Shown: piece by piece, positions 17,212 through 25,014 of the stretch
Layout: every line of letters begins with the position of its first letter
Position numbering within the stretch: position 1 is the first letter of the stretch
Assembly: GCF_003989665.1 (NCBI RefSeq)
Contig: NZ_RZIJ01000041.1
Coordinates: 1 to 34,899, forward strand
Origin: Azospirillum doebereinerae
GTDB lineage: Bacteria; Pseudomonadota; Alphaproteobacteria; Azospirillales; Azospirillaceae
Length of the DNA stretch: 34,899 nucleotides
Direction of reading: 5' to 3'
Position numbers and translations under genes: made by a program
Notes under the pieces: model-generated
Database searches by the model: none
What the model was told of the DNA's origin: nothing
What the model saw: only the letters and a program-made list of their open reading frames with translations

Positions 17212-18726
17212 TCAGGCCCGGTGCAGGCGGTGGTCGAGCGCCAACAGCGCACTGTTCACCACCACCGCGAACAGGCCGATCAGCACGGTGATGCTCATCA
17301 TGGTCGCGGTGTCGTTGACGCTGATTCCGTTCATGATCATGAAGCCCAGCCCGCGCTTGGACGCGAACATCTCGCCGACCATGACGCCCAGCAGGGTGAT
17401 GGAGAAGCTGATGCGCAGGCCGGTGACGATCTCCGGCACCGTCGCCGGGACCAGGATGGTGGACAGCGTCTGCGCCGGCGACAGCCGCATGGCGCGGGCG
17501 GAGCGGCGCAGCACCGGGTTCATCGCGCGGATCGCCCCCATCGTCACCAGCATCATCGGGATGAAGCCGTGCAGCGCGCCGAAGGCGACCTTGGCCGGCA
17601 TGCCCAGTCCGAAGAACAGCAGGATCACCGGGTAGAGCGTGACCTTGGGGATCGCGTAGATGGTCACCAACATCGGCTCCAGCACCTCCGACACCGACCG
17701 GCTGGCGCCGATGACGACCCCGGCGAGCCCGCCGCCGATGCAGGAGATCAGCAGCGACAGCCCCAGCGCCTGGGCGGTTTCCGTCACGTTGGCCCAGAAG
17801 CCGGGGTTGCCGAACAGGGTCGTCATCCGCTGCGCCGTGACCAGCGGGGAGGCCAGCGCCTCGCTGCCGGCGACGGTGTGGAAGATCTGCCACGCGCCCA
17901 GGATGACCAGCAGGATGACGGCGCCGGCCAGCAGCTTCTCGGCCGTACCGGCGCTCTCGCCGGTCATCCCGGTCCGCCCGGCGCCCGACCGGTGGCGGAC
18001 CTTCTGCTCGGCCCAATGCAGCAGGACCGTCAGGGTGGAGACGAAGACCACGACGAACAGCAGCAGCGCGTACATCGTCCGGTCCTGGAGATTGTTGTAC
18101 GCGAAGGAGATGGAGTAGCCGAGGCCGCTGCTGGCCAGGATGAACTCGGCGCCGATGACGCCGGTCACGGAATAGCTCAGCGCCAGCTTGGCCCCGGTGA
18201 AGATGTGCGGCCCCGCCGCTGGCAGCTGGATCAGCAGCGCGTCCTGCAGGCGGCCCAGCCGGTAGGTGCGGCCGACCTTGCGCAGCACCGGCGGGATGCG
18301 GTCCAGCCCGCCCAGCGTCCCCGTCACCATCGCCATCACGGCGTAGAGGAAGCCCATGAAGATGATCGGCACCGCGTTCATGCCGAACAGCACGATGAAC
18401 AACGGGTACAGCACGAAGAAGGGCAGCGCGTAGTAGCTGGCGATCAGCGGCTCCACCGCGCGCCGCACGCGGGGCACGGCGTGCAGGGCGGCCCCGCCGG
18501 CGAAGCCGACGACCATCGCGGCCAGGGCGGCGGCGGCGATGTTGCGCAGCGTGCCGCCGGCCTGCGTCCAGAACCCGGCGGTGCCCATCAGGCGGACCAG
18601 CTCGGTCAGCATCTCCGAGGGCGGGATCATGCTGCCGCGCCCGACGAGTCCGGTCCGGCACGCCGCCTCCAGGGCCAAGATCGCGCCTATGGTGAGGAGG
18701 AGGCGCAGCGCGCCGGCCGACCTCAT
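17212..18726 (-). CDS. Fused double-domain ABC transporter permease (SsuC/TauC type)
   Basis: A 504-residue inner-membrane protein formed by two SsuC-like permease domains in tandem: residues 1-245 and about 265-504, joined by a charged linker (KVRHRSGAGRTGMTGESAG). Each half has its own ATPase-docking loop, LRKVGRTYRLGRLQDALLIQ in the first and LRRSARAMRLSPAQTLSTIL in the second. Usual SsuC proteins are about 250-270 residues and act as dimers, so this is a single-chain channel. The ATG at 18726 overlaps the ATPase stop as ATGA. The halves differ clearly in sequence, so the fusion is not a recent duplication. Confidence 0.9.
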   Translation of the reverse strand: MRSAGALRLLLTIGAILALEAACRTGLVGRGSMIPPSEMLTELVRLMGTAGFWTQAGGTLRNIAAAALAAMVVGFAGGAALHAVPRVRRAVEPLIASYYALPFFVLYPLFIVLFGMNAVPIIFMGFLYAVMAMVTGTLGGLDRIPPVLRKVGRTYRLGRLQDALLIQLPAAGPHIFTGAKLALSYSVTGVIGAEFILASSGLGYSISFAYNNLQDRTMYALLLFVVVFVSTLTVLLHWAEQKVRHRSGAGRTGMTGESAGTAEKLLAGAVILLVILGAWQIFHTVAGSEALASPLVTAQRMTTLFGNPGFWANVTETAQALGLSLLISCIGGGLAGVVIGASRSVSEVLEPMLVTIYAIPKVTLYPVILLFFGLGMPAKVAFGALHGFIPMMLVTMGAIRAMNPVLRRSARAMRLSPAQTLSTILVPATVPEIVTGLRISFSITLLGVMVGEMFASKRGLGFMIMNGISVNDTATMMSITVLIGLFAVVVNSALLALDHRLHRA

Positions 18727-19610
18727 GCCCCGTTCCTCCGCTGGCTGGCCATGGCCTTCATGGATTCACCCCGCAGGGTGTCCCACAGACGGGTGGTGAT
18801 CGCGCCGAAGGCGGGGTCGGCGGCAATCGCGCTGGTGCGGTCGCGCGACCAGCCGGTCTCGACGATCTCGATGAAGCGGCCGGGGCGCGACGACATCACA
18901 CCGATGCGGTCCGACAGCATCGCCGCCTCGTCGAGCGCGTGGGTGATCAACAGCACGGTCGCCCCGCTGGCCCGCCACAGCCGCAGCAGCTCGTCGCCCA
19001 TCAGCAGGCGGGTCTGCTGGTCGAGCGCGCCGAACGGCTCGTCGAGCAGCACGAGGCGCGGGCGCATGACCAGAGTGCGGGCGATGCACACCCGCTGCCG
19101 CATGCCGCCGGACAACTGGCTGGGGTAGGCGTCGGCGAAGTCGTTGAGCCCCATGAAATCGATGGCGTGGCGCACCCGCTCGGCGGCCTCCGCACCACGG
19201 AAGCCGGCGCGCTTCAGCCCGAAGCCGATGTTGTCGCGCACGGTCAGCCAGGGAAAGGACGCGTCCTCCTGGAACACCACGCCGACCCCGTCGGGGACGG
19301 TGCCGTTCACCCGCTTGCCCTCGAAGGTGATGGTGCCGTCGCTGGGGGCGCTCAAGCCCGCCAGAACGTCGAGCAGGGTGGATTTCCCGCAGCCCGACGG
19401 GCCGACGATGGAAAAGAACTCGCCGCGCCGCAACTCCAGATCGACCGGCCCCAGGGCGTGGACCACCGAACCGAAGACGCGGGTGACGCCGGTCAGCACG
19501 GCGTGGGCGTCGGACGGGGCCGGACGGCCGGGATGCAGCGGTTGCGGCTGGCGCGCGCCACCGCCAAGCTCCGGGCGCATCGGCACTCTCTCCGTCGATA
19601 GGCCGGGCAT
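18723..19610 (-). CDS. ABC transporter ATP-binding protein, SsuB/TauB type
   Basis: A 295-residue ATPase for the importer of this operon. Walker A GPSGCGKST (70-78), signature LSGGM (166-170), Walker B LVLLDEP (186-192) and H-loop in LLITHALDEA. The QEDASFPWLTVRDNI stretch is typical for the SsuB/TauB (nitrate/sulfonate/bicarbonate) group. About 35 low-complexity residues precede the domain. The ATG at 19610 has GGGAGAG upstream; a second ATG at 19580 with GGAGAG before it would shorten that tail by ten residues and is a real alternative. It is the first gene of the operon, 42 bases from the LysR-type inverted repeat. Confidence 0.9.
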   Translation of the reverse strand: MPGLSTERVPMRPELGGGARQPQPLHPGRPAPSDAHAVLTGVTRVFGSVVHALGPVDLELRRGEFFSIVGPSGCGKSTLLDVLAGLSAPSDGTITFEGKRVNGTVPDGVGVVFQEDASFPWLTVRDNIGFGLKRAGFRGAEAAERVRHAIDFMGLNDFADAYPSQLSGGMRQRVCIARTLVMRPRLVLLDEPFGALDQQTRLLMGDELLRLWRASGATVLLITHALDEAAMLSDRIGVMSSRPGRFIEIVETGWSRDRTSAIAADPAFGAITTRLWDTLRGESMKAMASQRRNGA

Positions 19611-19651
19611 GGCGGTTCTCTCCCTCTCGGCGTCCGCCGTTGCGGAACTGA

Positions 19652-19670
19652 TTGTTTCGACAACATACAA
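19652..19670. promoter_or_regulatory. Candidate LysR-type binding site (T-N11-A)
   Basis: TTGT (19652-19655) and ACAA (19667-19670) are inverted repeats separated by 11 bases, which is the classic T-N11-A LysR box. It lies between the divergent LysR gene and the catabolic operon, 42 bases before the ATPase start and 136 before the regulator start. Position fits binding by the adjacent regulator. Short motif, so chance occurrence is possible. Confidence 0.45.
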
Positions 19671-19805
19671 AATGATTGGGGATGGGCTGTCCAGAACGGG
19701 TTCGGAACACCCCCATAAGAAAATTGTTTGCCCCCTCAGCAATCCAGTGCAACGTTCAGCCCGGCCACCGGGTCATGACGAACCGGCCGGTCCAAGGGGG
19801 AGGGA

Positions 19806-20786
19806 ATGGGCGGCATGCGCAGCCGGCAATTGGAGAGCTTCGTCCGGGTGTGCGAACTCGGCAGCATCAGCAAGGCGGCGGCCATCATGAACATCGCCCA
19901 ACCGGCGCTGGGCACGCAGATAAAGGCGCTGGAGCGGGAGTTCGGCGTGCCGCTGCTGGTCCGCACGGTGACCGGCACGCACCCGACCCCCGCCGGCCTG
20001 ATCTTCCTGGACGAGGCGCGGCTGATGCTGCGCCGTCTCCAGGATTTGAAGCGGACGCTGCGCGAGGCCGCGGGCCAGACGCCGCGCACCCTGGCGCTCG
20101 GCCTGACGCCCAGCCTGTCGGGGCTGCTGACCAGCCGGCTGATGGAGCGGCTGCGCGCGGCGCTGCCCGACGTGGAGCTGAAGCTGTTCGAGGAGTTGAG
20201 CTACACGCTGATCGACCATGTGGAGTCGGGCAAGCTCGATCTGGCCCTGGCCTACAGCGTGCCGCCCGGTCGCATCCTGCACCGGGAGGCCCGGCTGGAC
20301 GAGGCGCTGTGCCTGATCGCCCCACCCGGCTCGGCCTTCGACCGGGCGGATCCGGTGGCGCTCCGCGATCTGGCCCGCGCCGAACTGGCGATGCCCAACG
20401 AGGGCGATCTCGTCCGCCGGCTGATCACCGACACGATGACCGCGCACGGGCTGGTGCCGAAGGTGGCCTTCTCGCTGGAATCGATGCAGGCGATCAAGGA
20501 CGTGGTCACGCGCGGTCTGGCCTGCGCGGTCCTGCCGCACAGCGCGGTGGCGCGCGAGGTGGCGGCCGGCACGCTGGTGCTGCGGACGGTGGTCGATCCG
20601 CCGCTGACGCGCACGCTCTACCTCGTCCGGCGCGCCGACAGCGAGCCGAACGCCACCACCAAGCCGGTGCTGCGGATCATCGACGAGCTGCTGGGAGAGC
20701 TTGGCCGCGAGGACGGCAACTTCACGACCGCCCAACCCGGCGGCGGGCCTGCCGGCGGGCAACCGCCCTCCCGCAGGCTCGCCTGA
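19806..20786 (+). CDS. LysR-family transcriptional regulator
   Basis: A 326-residue regulator. The N-terminal winged helix-turn-helix is clear: RQLESFVRVCELGSISKAAA, then IAQPALGTQIKALEREFGVPLLVR (in parts, residues about 7-52). The remaining 230 residues form the substrate-binding-like effector domain (LALGLTPSLSGLL at the first strand, DLALAYSVPP at mid-domain). The ATG at 19806 has AAGGGGGAGGG upstream; an ATG three codons on is also possible. A 20-residue Gly/Pro-rich tail follows the domain. The gene is divergent from the 11-gene operon, the usual layout for a LysR activator that responds to the pathway substrate or an intermediate. Confidence 0.9.
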   Translation: MGGMRSRQLESFVRVCELGSISKAAAIMNIAQPALGTQIKALEREFGVPLLVRTVTGTHPTPAGLIFLDEARLMLRRLQDLKRTLREAAGQTPRTLALGLTPSLSGLLTSRLMERLRAALPDVELKLFEELSYTLIDHVESGKLDLALAYSVPPGRILHREARLDEALCLIAPPGSAFDRADPVALRDLARAELAMPNEGDLVRRLITDTMTAHGLVPKVAFSLESMQAIKDVVTRGLACAVLPHSAVAREVAAGTLVLRTVVDPPLTRTLYLVRRADSEPNATTKPVLRIIDELLGELGREDGNFTTAQPGGGPAGGQPPSRRLA

Positions 20787-20816
20787 CCACCACGGCCTCG
20801 GCGGGGAAACCGGCGT

Positions 20817-21764
20817 TCAGGCCCGGCGGCGTTGCGGCTTCTGGACCAGCTCGATCCAGGCCCGGTACATCTCCCTGGCGTTGCGCGGCCCGCGTTCGAG
20901 CTTGAGCTGGTCGTAGGCGGCTTGCGCCGCCTCGGCGTTCGGGTAGGCGCCCTGCTCCACCCCCCAGGCCAAGGCTTCGGCCGGGCTGTAGAACGACAGC
21001 TCGCCCTTGGCCCCCTGCTCCGCGCCCTCCTCCCAGCCGGAACCGGTCCGCTTGTCCGGCGGCGCCGCGTTGAGCGGCGTTGGCTTGCTGCCGTCCTCCT
21101 GCCCGTAGAGCGCCGCCTCGATGCGTTCCGGGACGCCGTTCCAGTAGCCTTCGTCGTCCCAGATGGTCATGCCGGACGGCCCCTCGCGCGACCATTCGAC
21201 CAGGACACCACGGCGGTCCTCCTCGCGCACGATGCGCAGGGAGGCGTTGAGCGAGCGGTACAGACGCTCGCGTTCGGTTTCCGGCAGGGTTTCCCGGACC
21301 TGGGATTTGCCGTTGAGCTGCCCGTCCTCGAGGTGCCAGATCCACAGCACGTGTGTTCCATGCGCGGTCACGGCGTCCTGCAGGAGGCGCATCTTCTCGG
21401 CCTTGTCGACCCAGGCTTGGTTCTTGTTCTTGTTGCGGTCGGCGGCGTTGTCCAGCATGGCACGGGCGATTGAGACGCCGATCAGCGACGTCACGCTGTC
21501 GATCGCGATCGTCCGGATGTCCGATCCGGGCATGTTGGCGTCGAGCAGATCCTGGATGCGCTCGACCGAGCGGTGGTCGGCGGCCTCCCCGCTCAGCTCG
21601 TACAGTTCGCTTCCCTTGAGTTCATGCCGGCGGCCATCGGCGTCGATCATGAGCGTGGGCTGCTGCATGGCCAGGATGAAGGTCGATTTGCCATCGCCAT
21701 AATACCCCTTCAGCGCCCAGCGACGGGGCGGCAACAGGGTTTGGCTAACGCGTTTGAACGCCAT
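20817..21764 (-). CDS. Phage-type AAA ATPase, Sak4/AAA_24-like
   Basis: A 315-residue nucleotide-binding protein resembling the RecA-like ATPases encoded next to phage single-strand-annealing or recombination genes. Walker A is GYYGDGKST (20-28), followed by LMIDADGRR (38-46) and a Walker B strand TIAIDSVTSL (85-94). The C-terminal 60 residues (PAEALAWGVEQGAYPNAEAA) look like a small helical domain. I chose the ATG at 21764, with GAGG seven bases upstream and the domain starting at once; an ATG at 21845 adds 27 residues without family character. There are no other phage genes in the window, so this is an orphan, possibly domesticated or a prophage remnant. The 21841-21910 region upstream is AT-rich. 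Confidence 0.72.
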   Translation of the reverse strand: MAFKRVSQTLLPPRRWALKGYYGDGKSTFILAMQQPTLMIDADGRRHELKGSELYELSGEAADHRSVERIQDLLDANMPGSDIRTIAIDSVTSLIGVSIARAMLDNAADRNKNKNQAWVDKAEKMRLLQDAVTAHGTHVLWIWHLEDGQLNGKSQVRETLPETERERLYRSLNASLRIVREEDRRGVLVEWSREGPSGMTIWDDEGYWNGVPERIEAALYGQEDGSKPTPLNAAPPDKRTGSGWEEGAEQGAKGELSFYSPAEALAWGVEQGAYPNAEAAQAAYDQLKLERGPRNAREMYRAWIELVQKPQRRRA

Positions 21765-21840
21765 GGAGGAACCTCGCAACCGTGGACCATTCGTCTCGTC
21801 AGGGAACCGCGCCGGCCCAGTCCTCACGGCAACCTTGTCT

Positions 21841-21915
21841 TTCATTAAATCATAATGTTCACTTTTTGTACTGTTTTATTTTTATGGCTATGCTTACGCT
21901 TAACACACTCATTGA
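21841..21915. other. AT-rich intergenic patch upstream of the phage-type ATPase gene
   Basis: About 75 bases that are strongly AT-rich in a GC-rich window. On the minus strand it contains TATGAT (plus 21849-21854), a possible -10 box for the ATPase gene, but no convincing -35. It ends 105 bases before the Lrp-family gene's stop. It may be a promoter or the edge of acquired DNA. No repeats or attachment-like duplication were seen. Confidence 0.35.
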
Positions 21916-22020
21916 ATGTCGCTGCTGAACGGCCGTTTCCAACTTGACCGATGCAAGGGCTTTTCACTTCTGTCGATGCACCCTCAGCGACCGCCCATCG
22001 GCCTCGTTCCTCGGGTTTGC

Positions 22021-22665
22021 TCAGTCGTCTCCGTCCAGGCCTTGCGACGGAATCGCGGCGCCCGCATCGGTCCCGGACGGCCGGGCTCCGCCGACGGCCC
22101 CGGATGAGGGCTGCGGTTCGGGCCGGAGACGATCCCCGCCCCTTGACGCGCCCTCATCGCCGGCTTCCAGAAGCAAGTTCGCGCCGGTCCCGCCCATGAA
22201 GGCGAGGCGGCGGTCGAACTTCGTCTCCATGACGATGCAGGAGGTGGTGCGGACGACTCCCTTGATCATGTTGATGCGCGTCAGCTCGGCGTTCAGCTTC
22301 TCCAGCGTCTCCGTCGCGACGTGGATGACGAAGTCCCAGTCGCCGGAAATCGCGTAGACGGCCTGCACCGAATCCATCATCCGCATCTGGGCGATGACGT
22401 CCGAATACGTCTTGTTGTTGCAGACCGCCAATGTGAAGCAGTTGACCGTGTAGATCAGCTTGCTCTGGTTGACGCGGACCGAATAGCCCTCGATCACCCC
22501 GGCGCTTTCCAGCCGATGGATGCGTTCCTGCAAGGCGGTCCGCGACACCCCGAGCTTGCGCGCCAGCGAGGAGGTCGGCTCCCGCGCGTTCTTCTGCAAC
22601 AGGGCGAGGAGCTGCTTGTCCTTCTCCGTCAGACGGAAACCCTGCTCGTTGCCCGACACGGACAT
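22021..22665 (-). CDS. Lrp/AsnC-family transcriptional regulator with C-terminal extension
   Basis: A 214-residue regulator; most Lrp proteins have about 150. The winged helix-turn-helix (about 13-60, SLARKLGVSRTALQERIHRL) is followed by the RAM effector domain (about 75-150, QAVYAISGDWDFVIHV). After residue 158 comes a tail of about 55 residues rich in Gly, Pro, Arg and Ser with no recognisable fold. The gene lies 33 bases after the FAD oxidase gene, the last gene of a minus-strand group that begins with the permease at 25986. It probably senses an amino acid or amine and controls this group; such oxidase-Lrp pairs are common. Confidence 0.88.
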   Translation of the reverse strand: MSVSGNEQGFRLTEKDKQLLALLQKNAREPTSSLARKLGVSRTALQERIHRLESAGVIEGYSVRVNQSKLIYTVNCFTLAVCNNKTYSDVIAQMRMMDSVQAVYAISGDWDFVIHVATETLEKLNAELTRINMIKGVVRTTSCIVMETKFDRRLAFMGGTGANLLLEAGDEGASRGGDRLRPEPQPSSGAVGGARPSGTDAGAAIPSQGLDGDD

Positions 22666-22698
22666 GCCGTCACACCCTTCGCATCGATGGCTGTCCCG

Positions 22699-24012
22699 TC
22701 AGGCGCCTTGCCGCCGGGATCGCGATTCCTGCCAGGCATCCATCAGACGCAGTCCCGCATAGACCAGATCCGCGGCAGGGGGGCCGAAGATACCGCCATT
22801 CCAGGTCAACCGGTAAGGGGCGAAAAGCCGAATCCGGTCGCTTTCCCCGGTGATCGCCTCGGCGACGACCCGGCCGCCGATGGGGGCGGTGTTCATGCCG
22901 TGCCCGCCGAACGACGAGCAGCTCCACAGACCGTCCTCGACCCGCGCGATGTGCGGCATCTTATGACGCGCGTACCCCATCAGCCCCGACCAGGCCTTTT
23001 CGATCCGCACGTCGGCGAGACCGGGGAAGACCGCGCTCATGTCCCGGCGCAGCAGGGCGGCCAGGCGCTTTTCGTCCTGCTCGTCGCGGGTCGTGATGCG
23101 CCCACCCCACAGCAGCCGGTCGCCGTCGACGACGCGGTAATAGTCGGAGGACCGCCGGTCGTCGCCAACCGCGTCGGTGGTCGCGACGAAATCCGACAGG
23201 CGGTCGCCGAGCCGCTCCGTCAGCACGACATAGGTGGCGATGGGCAGAAAGGCCCGGTGCAAGGGGCCGAACTCCCGCCCGCCGTAACCGCCGCCGCACA
23301 TCACCACGTCGCGGCACGCCACGGACCCGTCCGCCGTGTCCACGCGCCAGCGCGCCTCCGCGCCGGGCTTGGCGTTCCGATGGAGGCCGGTCATGGCGGT
23401 GCCCTCGAACAGGCGGCCCCCCGCCCTCTCGATCAGTCCGGCCAGCCCCAGGCAGTAGTTCAGCGGATGGAAATGAAAACCGACCGGGTCGCGCAGAGCC
23501 TGGAAATAGAGGTCGCTTTTCAGCAGGCCGCGCAACGTCGGGCGGTCGACGTAGGTGAAGTCGTAGCCGTAATGCCGCGCCATGCGGTCGCGGTGACGCT
23601 GCAACTGGTCGGCGGCCTCGTAACGGGTGACGCTGAGCTTTCCGGCGGTCGGGTTGCAACCGGGCAAGGCGTGCTTGGCAAGGGTGTCGCGGACGATCCC
23701 CACCCCCTCGACCGAAAGACCAAACAGCGCGCGGGCGTGGTCCAGGCCGCAGCGTTTCTCGATGGCCCGCAGCCCCTCCGACCAGCCTTGCAGAACGAAC
23801 CCGCCGTTGCGGCCTGACGCGCCCCAGCCGACGCAGCGCGCCTCCAGCAGCACGACCGACCGGCCGAGCCGGATCAGTTCCCAGGCCGTCGACAGGCCGG
23901 CCAGACCGCCGCCGATCACGCAGACGTCGGCCGTCGCCGCGCCGCGCAGGGGAGGACGCTCGGACGCCGGAAGGCGGGTGGCGCTGTAATAGGTGTTCGG
24001 GTAGTCACGCAT
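22699..24012 (-). CDS. FAD-dependent amine/amino-acid oxidase (DadA/PuuB type)
   Basis: A 437-residue DAO-family flavoenzyme that oxidises a C-N bond, like gamma-glutamylputrescine oxidase or D-amino-acid dehydrogenase. The FAD-binding dinucleotide fold is VIGGGLAGLS (32-41), and the second flavin contact is WGASGRNGGFVLQG, which is typical of the PuuB/OrdL branch. The C-terminal FGGHGMNTAPIGG segment completes the FAD site. No membrane segment. The ATG at 24012 begins 90 bases after the binding-protein stop, with a strong hairpin between. The amino-acid-type transporter upstream and Lrp regulator downstream suggest the imported compound is the substrate. Exact substrate unknown. Confidence 0.88.
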   Translation of the reverse strand: MRDYPNTYYSATRLPASERPPLRGAATADVCVIGGGLAGLSTAWELIRLGRSVVLLEARCVGWGASGRNGGFVLQGWSEGLRAIEKRCGLDHARALFGLSVEGVGIVRDTLAKHALPGCNPTAGKLSVTRYEAADQLQRHRDRMARHYGYDFTYVDRPTLRGLLKSDLYFQALRDPVGFHFHPLNYCLGLAGLIERAGGRLFEGTAMTGLHRNAKPGAEARWRVDTADGSVACRDVVMCGGGYGGREFGPLHRAFLPIATYVVLTERLGDRLSDFVATTDAVGDDRRSSDYYRVVDGDRLLWGGRITTRDEQDEKRLAALLRRDMSAVFPGLADVRIEKAWSGLMGYARHKMPHIARVEDGLWSCSSFGGHGMNTAPIGGRVVAEAITGESDRIRLFAPYRLTWNGGIFGPPAADLVYAGLRLMDAWQESRSRRQGA

Positions 24013-24052
24013 GCCCGGAAGGCCCCGTTTGCCGGATCGAACTCTGGTCCAA

Positions 24053-24096
24053 GGAACGCTTCGCCACGAAGGGAAACCGTGGTGGCGAAGCGTTCC
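24053..24096 (-). terminator. Perfect 15-bp intercistronic hairpin
   Basis: GGAACGCTTCGCCAC (24053-24067) pairs perfectly with its inverted copy at 24082-24096, with a 14-base loop. It begins six bases after the stop of the binding-protein gene and is followed on the minus strand by only two T residues, so it is not a standard intrinsic terminator. Likely it stabilises the upstream message or attenuates transcription so that the binding protein is made in excess over the oxidase and regulator. Confidence 0.75.
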
Positions 24097-24102
24097 GCTC
24101 CT

Positions 24103-24942
24103 TTACTTGGCGACGGTGTAGTCGATCCCGTACCATTTCACGGACAGGGCCTTCAGCGTGCCGTCGGCCTTCATGGCGTTCACGGCTTCGACCAGCTTGG
24201 CGTTCAGCTCGGCGTCGCCCTTGTCGATGGCGATGGCCAGCGGCTCGTGGTAGGCCGGCTTGTCGTTGATGGTGCGGATCGGATAACCGCGCTTCACCGC
24301 CGCGTCGACGGTCGGCAGGGCGGAGACGATGGCGTCGACCCGCACGCCGTCGCCCAGCCGCAGGTCGTCCAGCGGACCGACGCTGTCGCCGTAGGTCTTG
24401 ACGTCGCCCGGCTTCACGTCGGCCACAAAGTCTGGCACGCCCACGGCGTCGATCTTCAGCTTGCCGTTGATGTAGTCCTCGGAGGTCGTGCCGCCCTCGA
24501 CCCCGATGGTCTTGCCGTTCAGCGCCGACCGGCTGTCCAGCTTGGAGGTCTTGTGCACGGCGAAGACGTAGGGCGTGTAGTAGTAGATCGCCGGAAAATC
24601 GAGGACGCGGGTCCGCCCGGTCGTCGGCGTCATGGAGCCGACGGAGATGTCCCAGCGGCCGTTCCAGTTGCCGGCGGTGATGATGCCCCATTCCGGCGTG
24701 ATGAACTTGGCCGTGGCGCCCAGCCGCTTGGCGATGTCCTTGGCGACCTCCACGTCGAAGCCGTCGAGCTGGTTGTCCTTGTTCATGAAGGACTGCGGCG
24801 GCCAGTTGGCGGCGGTCGCGACCACCATCTCCTTCTTCTGCGTGATGCGGTCCAGCGTGGCGCCCGCCTCGGCGGCGCCGGTGGAGAGGGCGAGCGCAGC
24901 CATGGCGGCGGCGGCGAGGCACAGGGAGTTGAGCCGGGTCAT
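24103..24942 (-). CDS. ABC transporter substrate-binding protein, family 3 (polar amino acid type)
   Basis: A 279-residue periplasmic protein of the SBP_bac_3 family. Signal peptide: Arg3, hydrophobic core LCLAAAAMAALALS (about 7-20), cleavage near AEA at 24-26. Mature-domain features: VATAANWPPQSF near the start, LDGFDVEVAKDIAKRLG (59-75) and WDISVGSMTPTTGRTRVLDF (in parts, residues about 98-117), the characteristic ligand-contact region of this family. The ATG at 24942 lies 72 bases after the permease gene. It delivers a polar amino acid, amine or opine to the neighbouring permease; the FAD oxidase next to it suggests an amine-bearing substrate. Confidence 0.9.
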   Translation of the reverse strand: MTRLNSLCLAAAAMAALALSTGAAEAGATLDRITQKKEMVVATAANWPPQSFMNKDNQLDGFDVEVAKDIAKRLGATAKFITPEWGIITAGNWNGRWDISVGSMTPTTGRTRVLDFPAIYYYTPYVFAVHKTSKLDSRSALNGKTIGVEGGTTSEDYINGKLKIDAVGVPDFVADVKPGDVKTYGDSVGPLDDLRLGDGVRVDAIVSALPTVDAAVKRGYPIRTINDKPAYHEPLAIAIDKGDAELNAKLVEAVNAMKADGTLKALSVKWYGIDYTVAK

Positions 24943-25014
24943 GAATCGTCTCCTGACGTGAAGGGAAGCCTTGACGTTCGAATGCGTTGATTTTTCGCGC
25001 GCGGGCGGCGCGTT

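Noticed and set aside
17104..19128. A 674-codon plus-strand frame antisense to the permease and ATPase genes
   Set aside because: Translation is rich in Gln, His, Asp and Arg without domains, and the minus-strand genes beneath it are clear-cut ABC transporter components.
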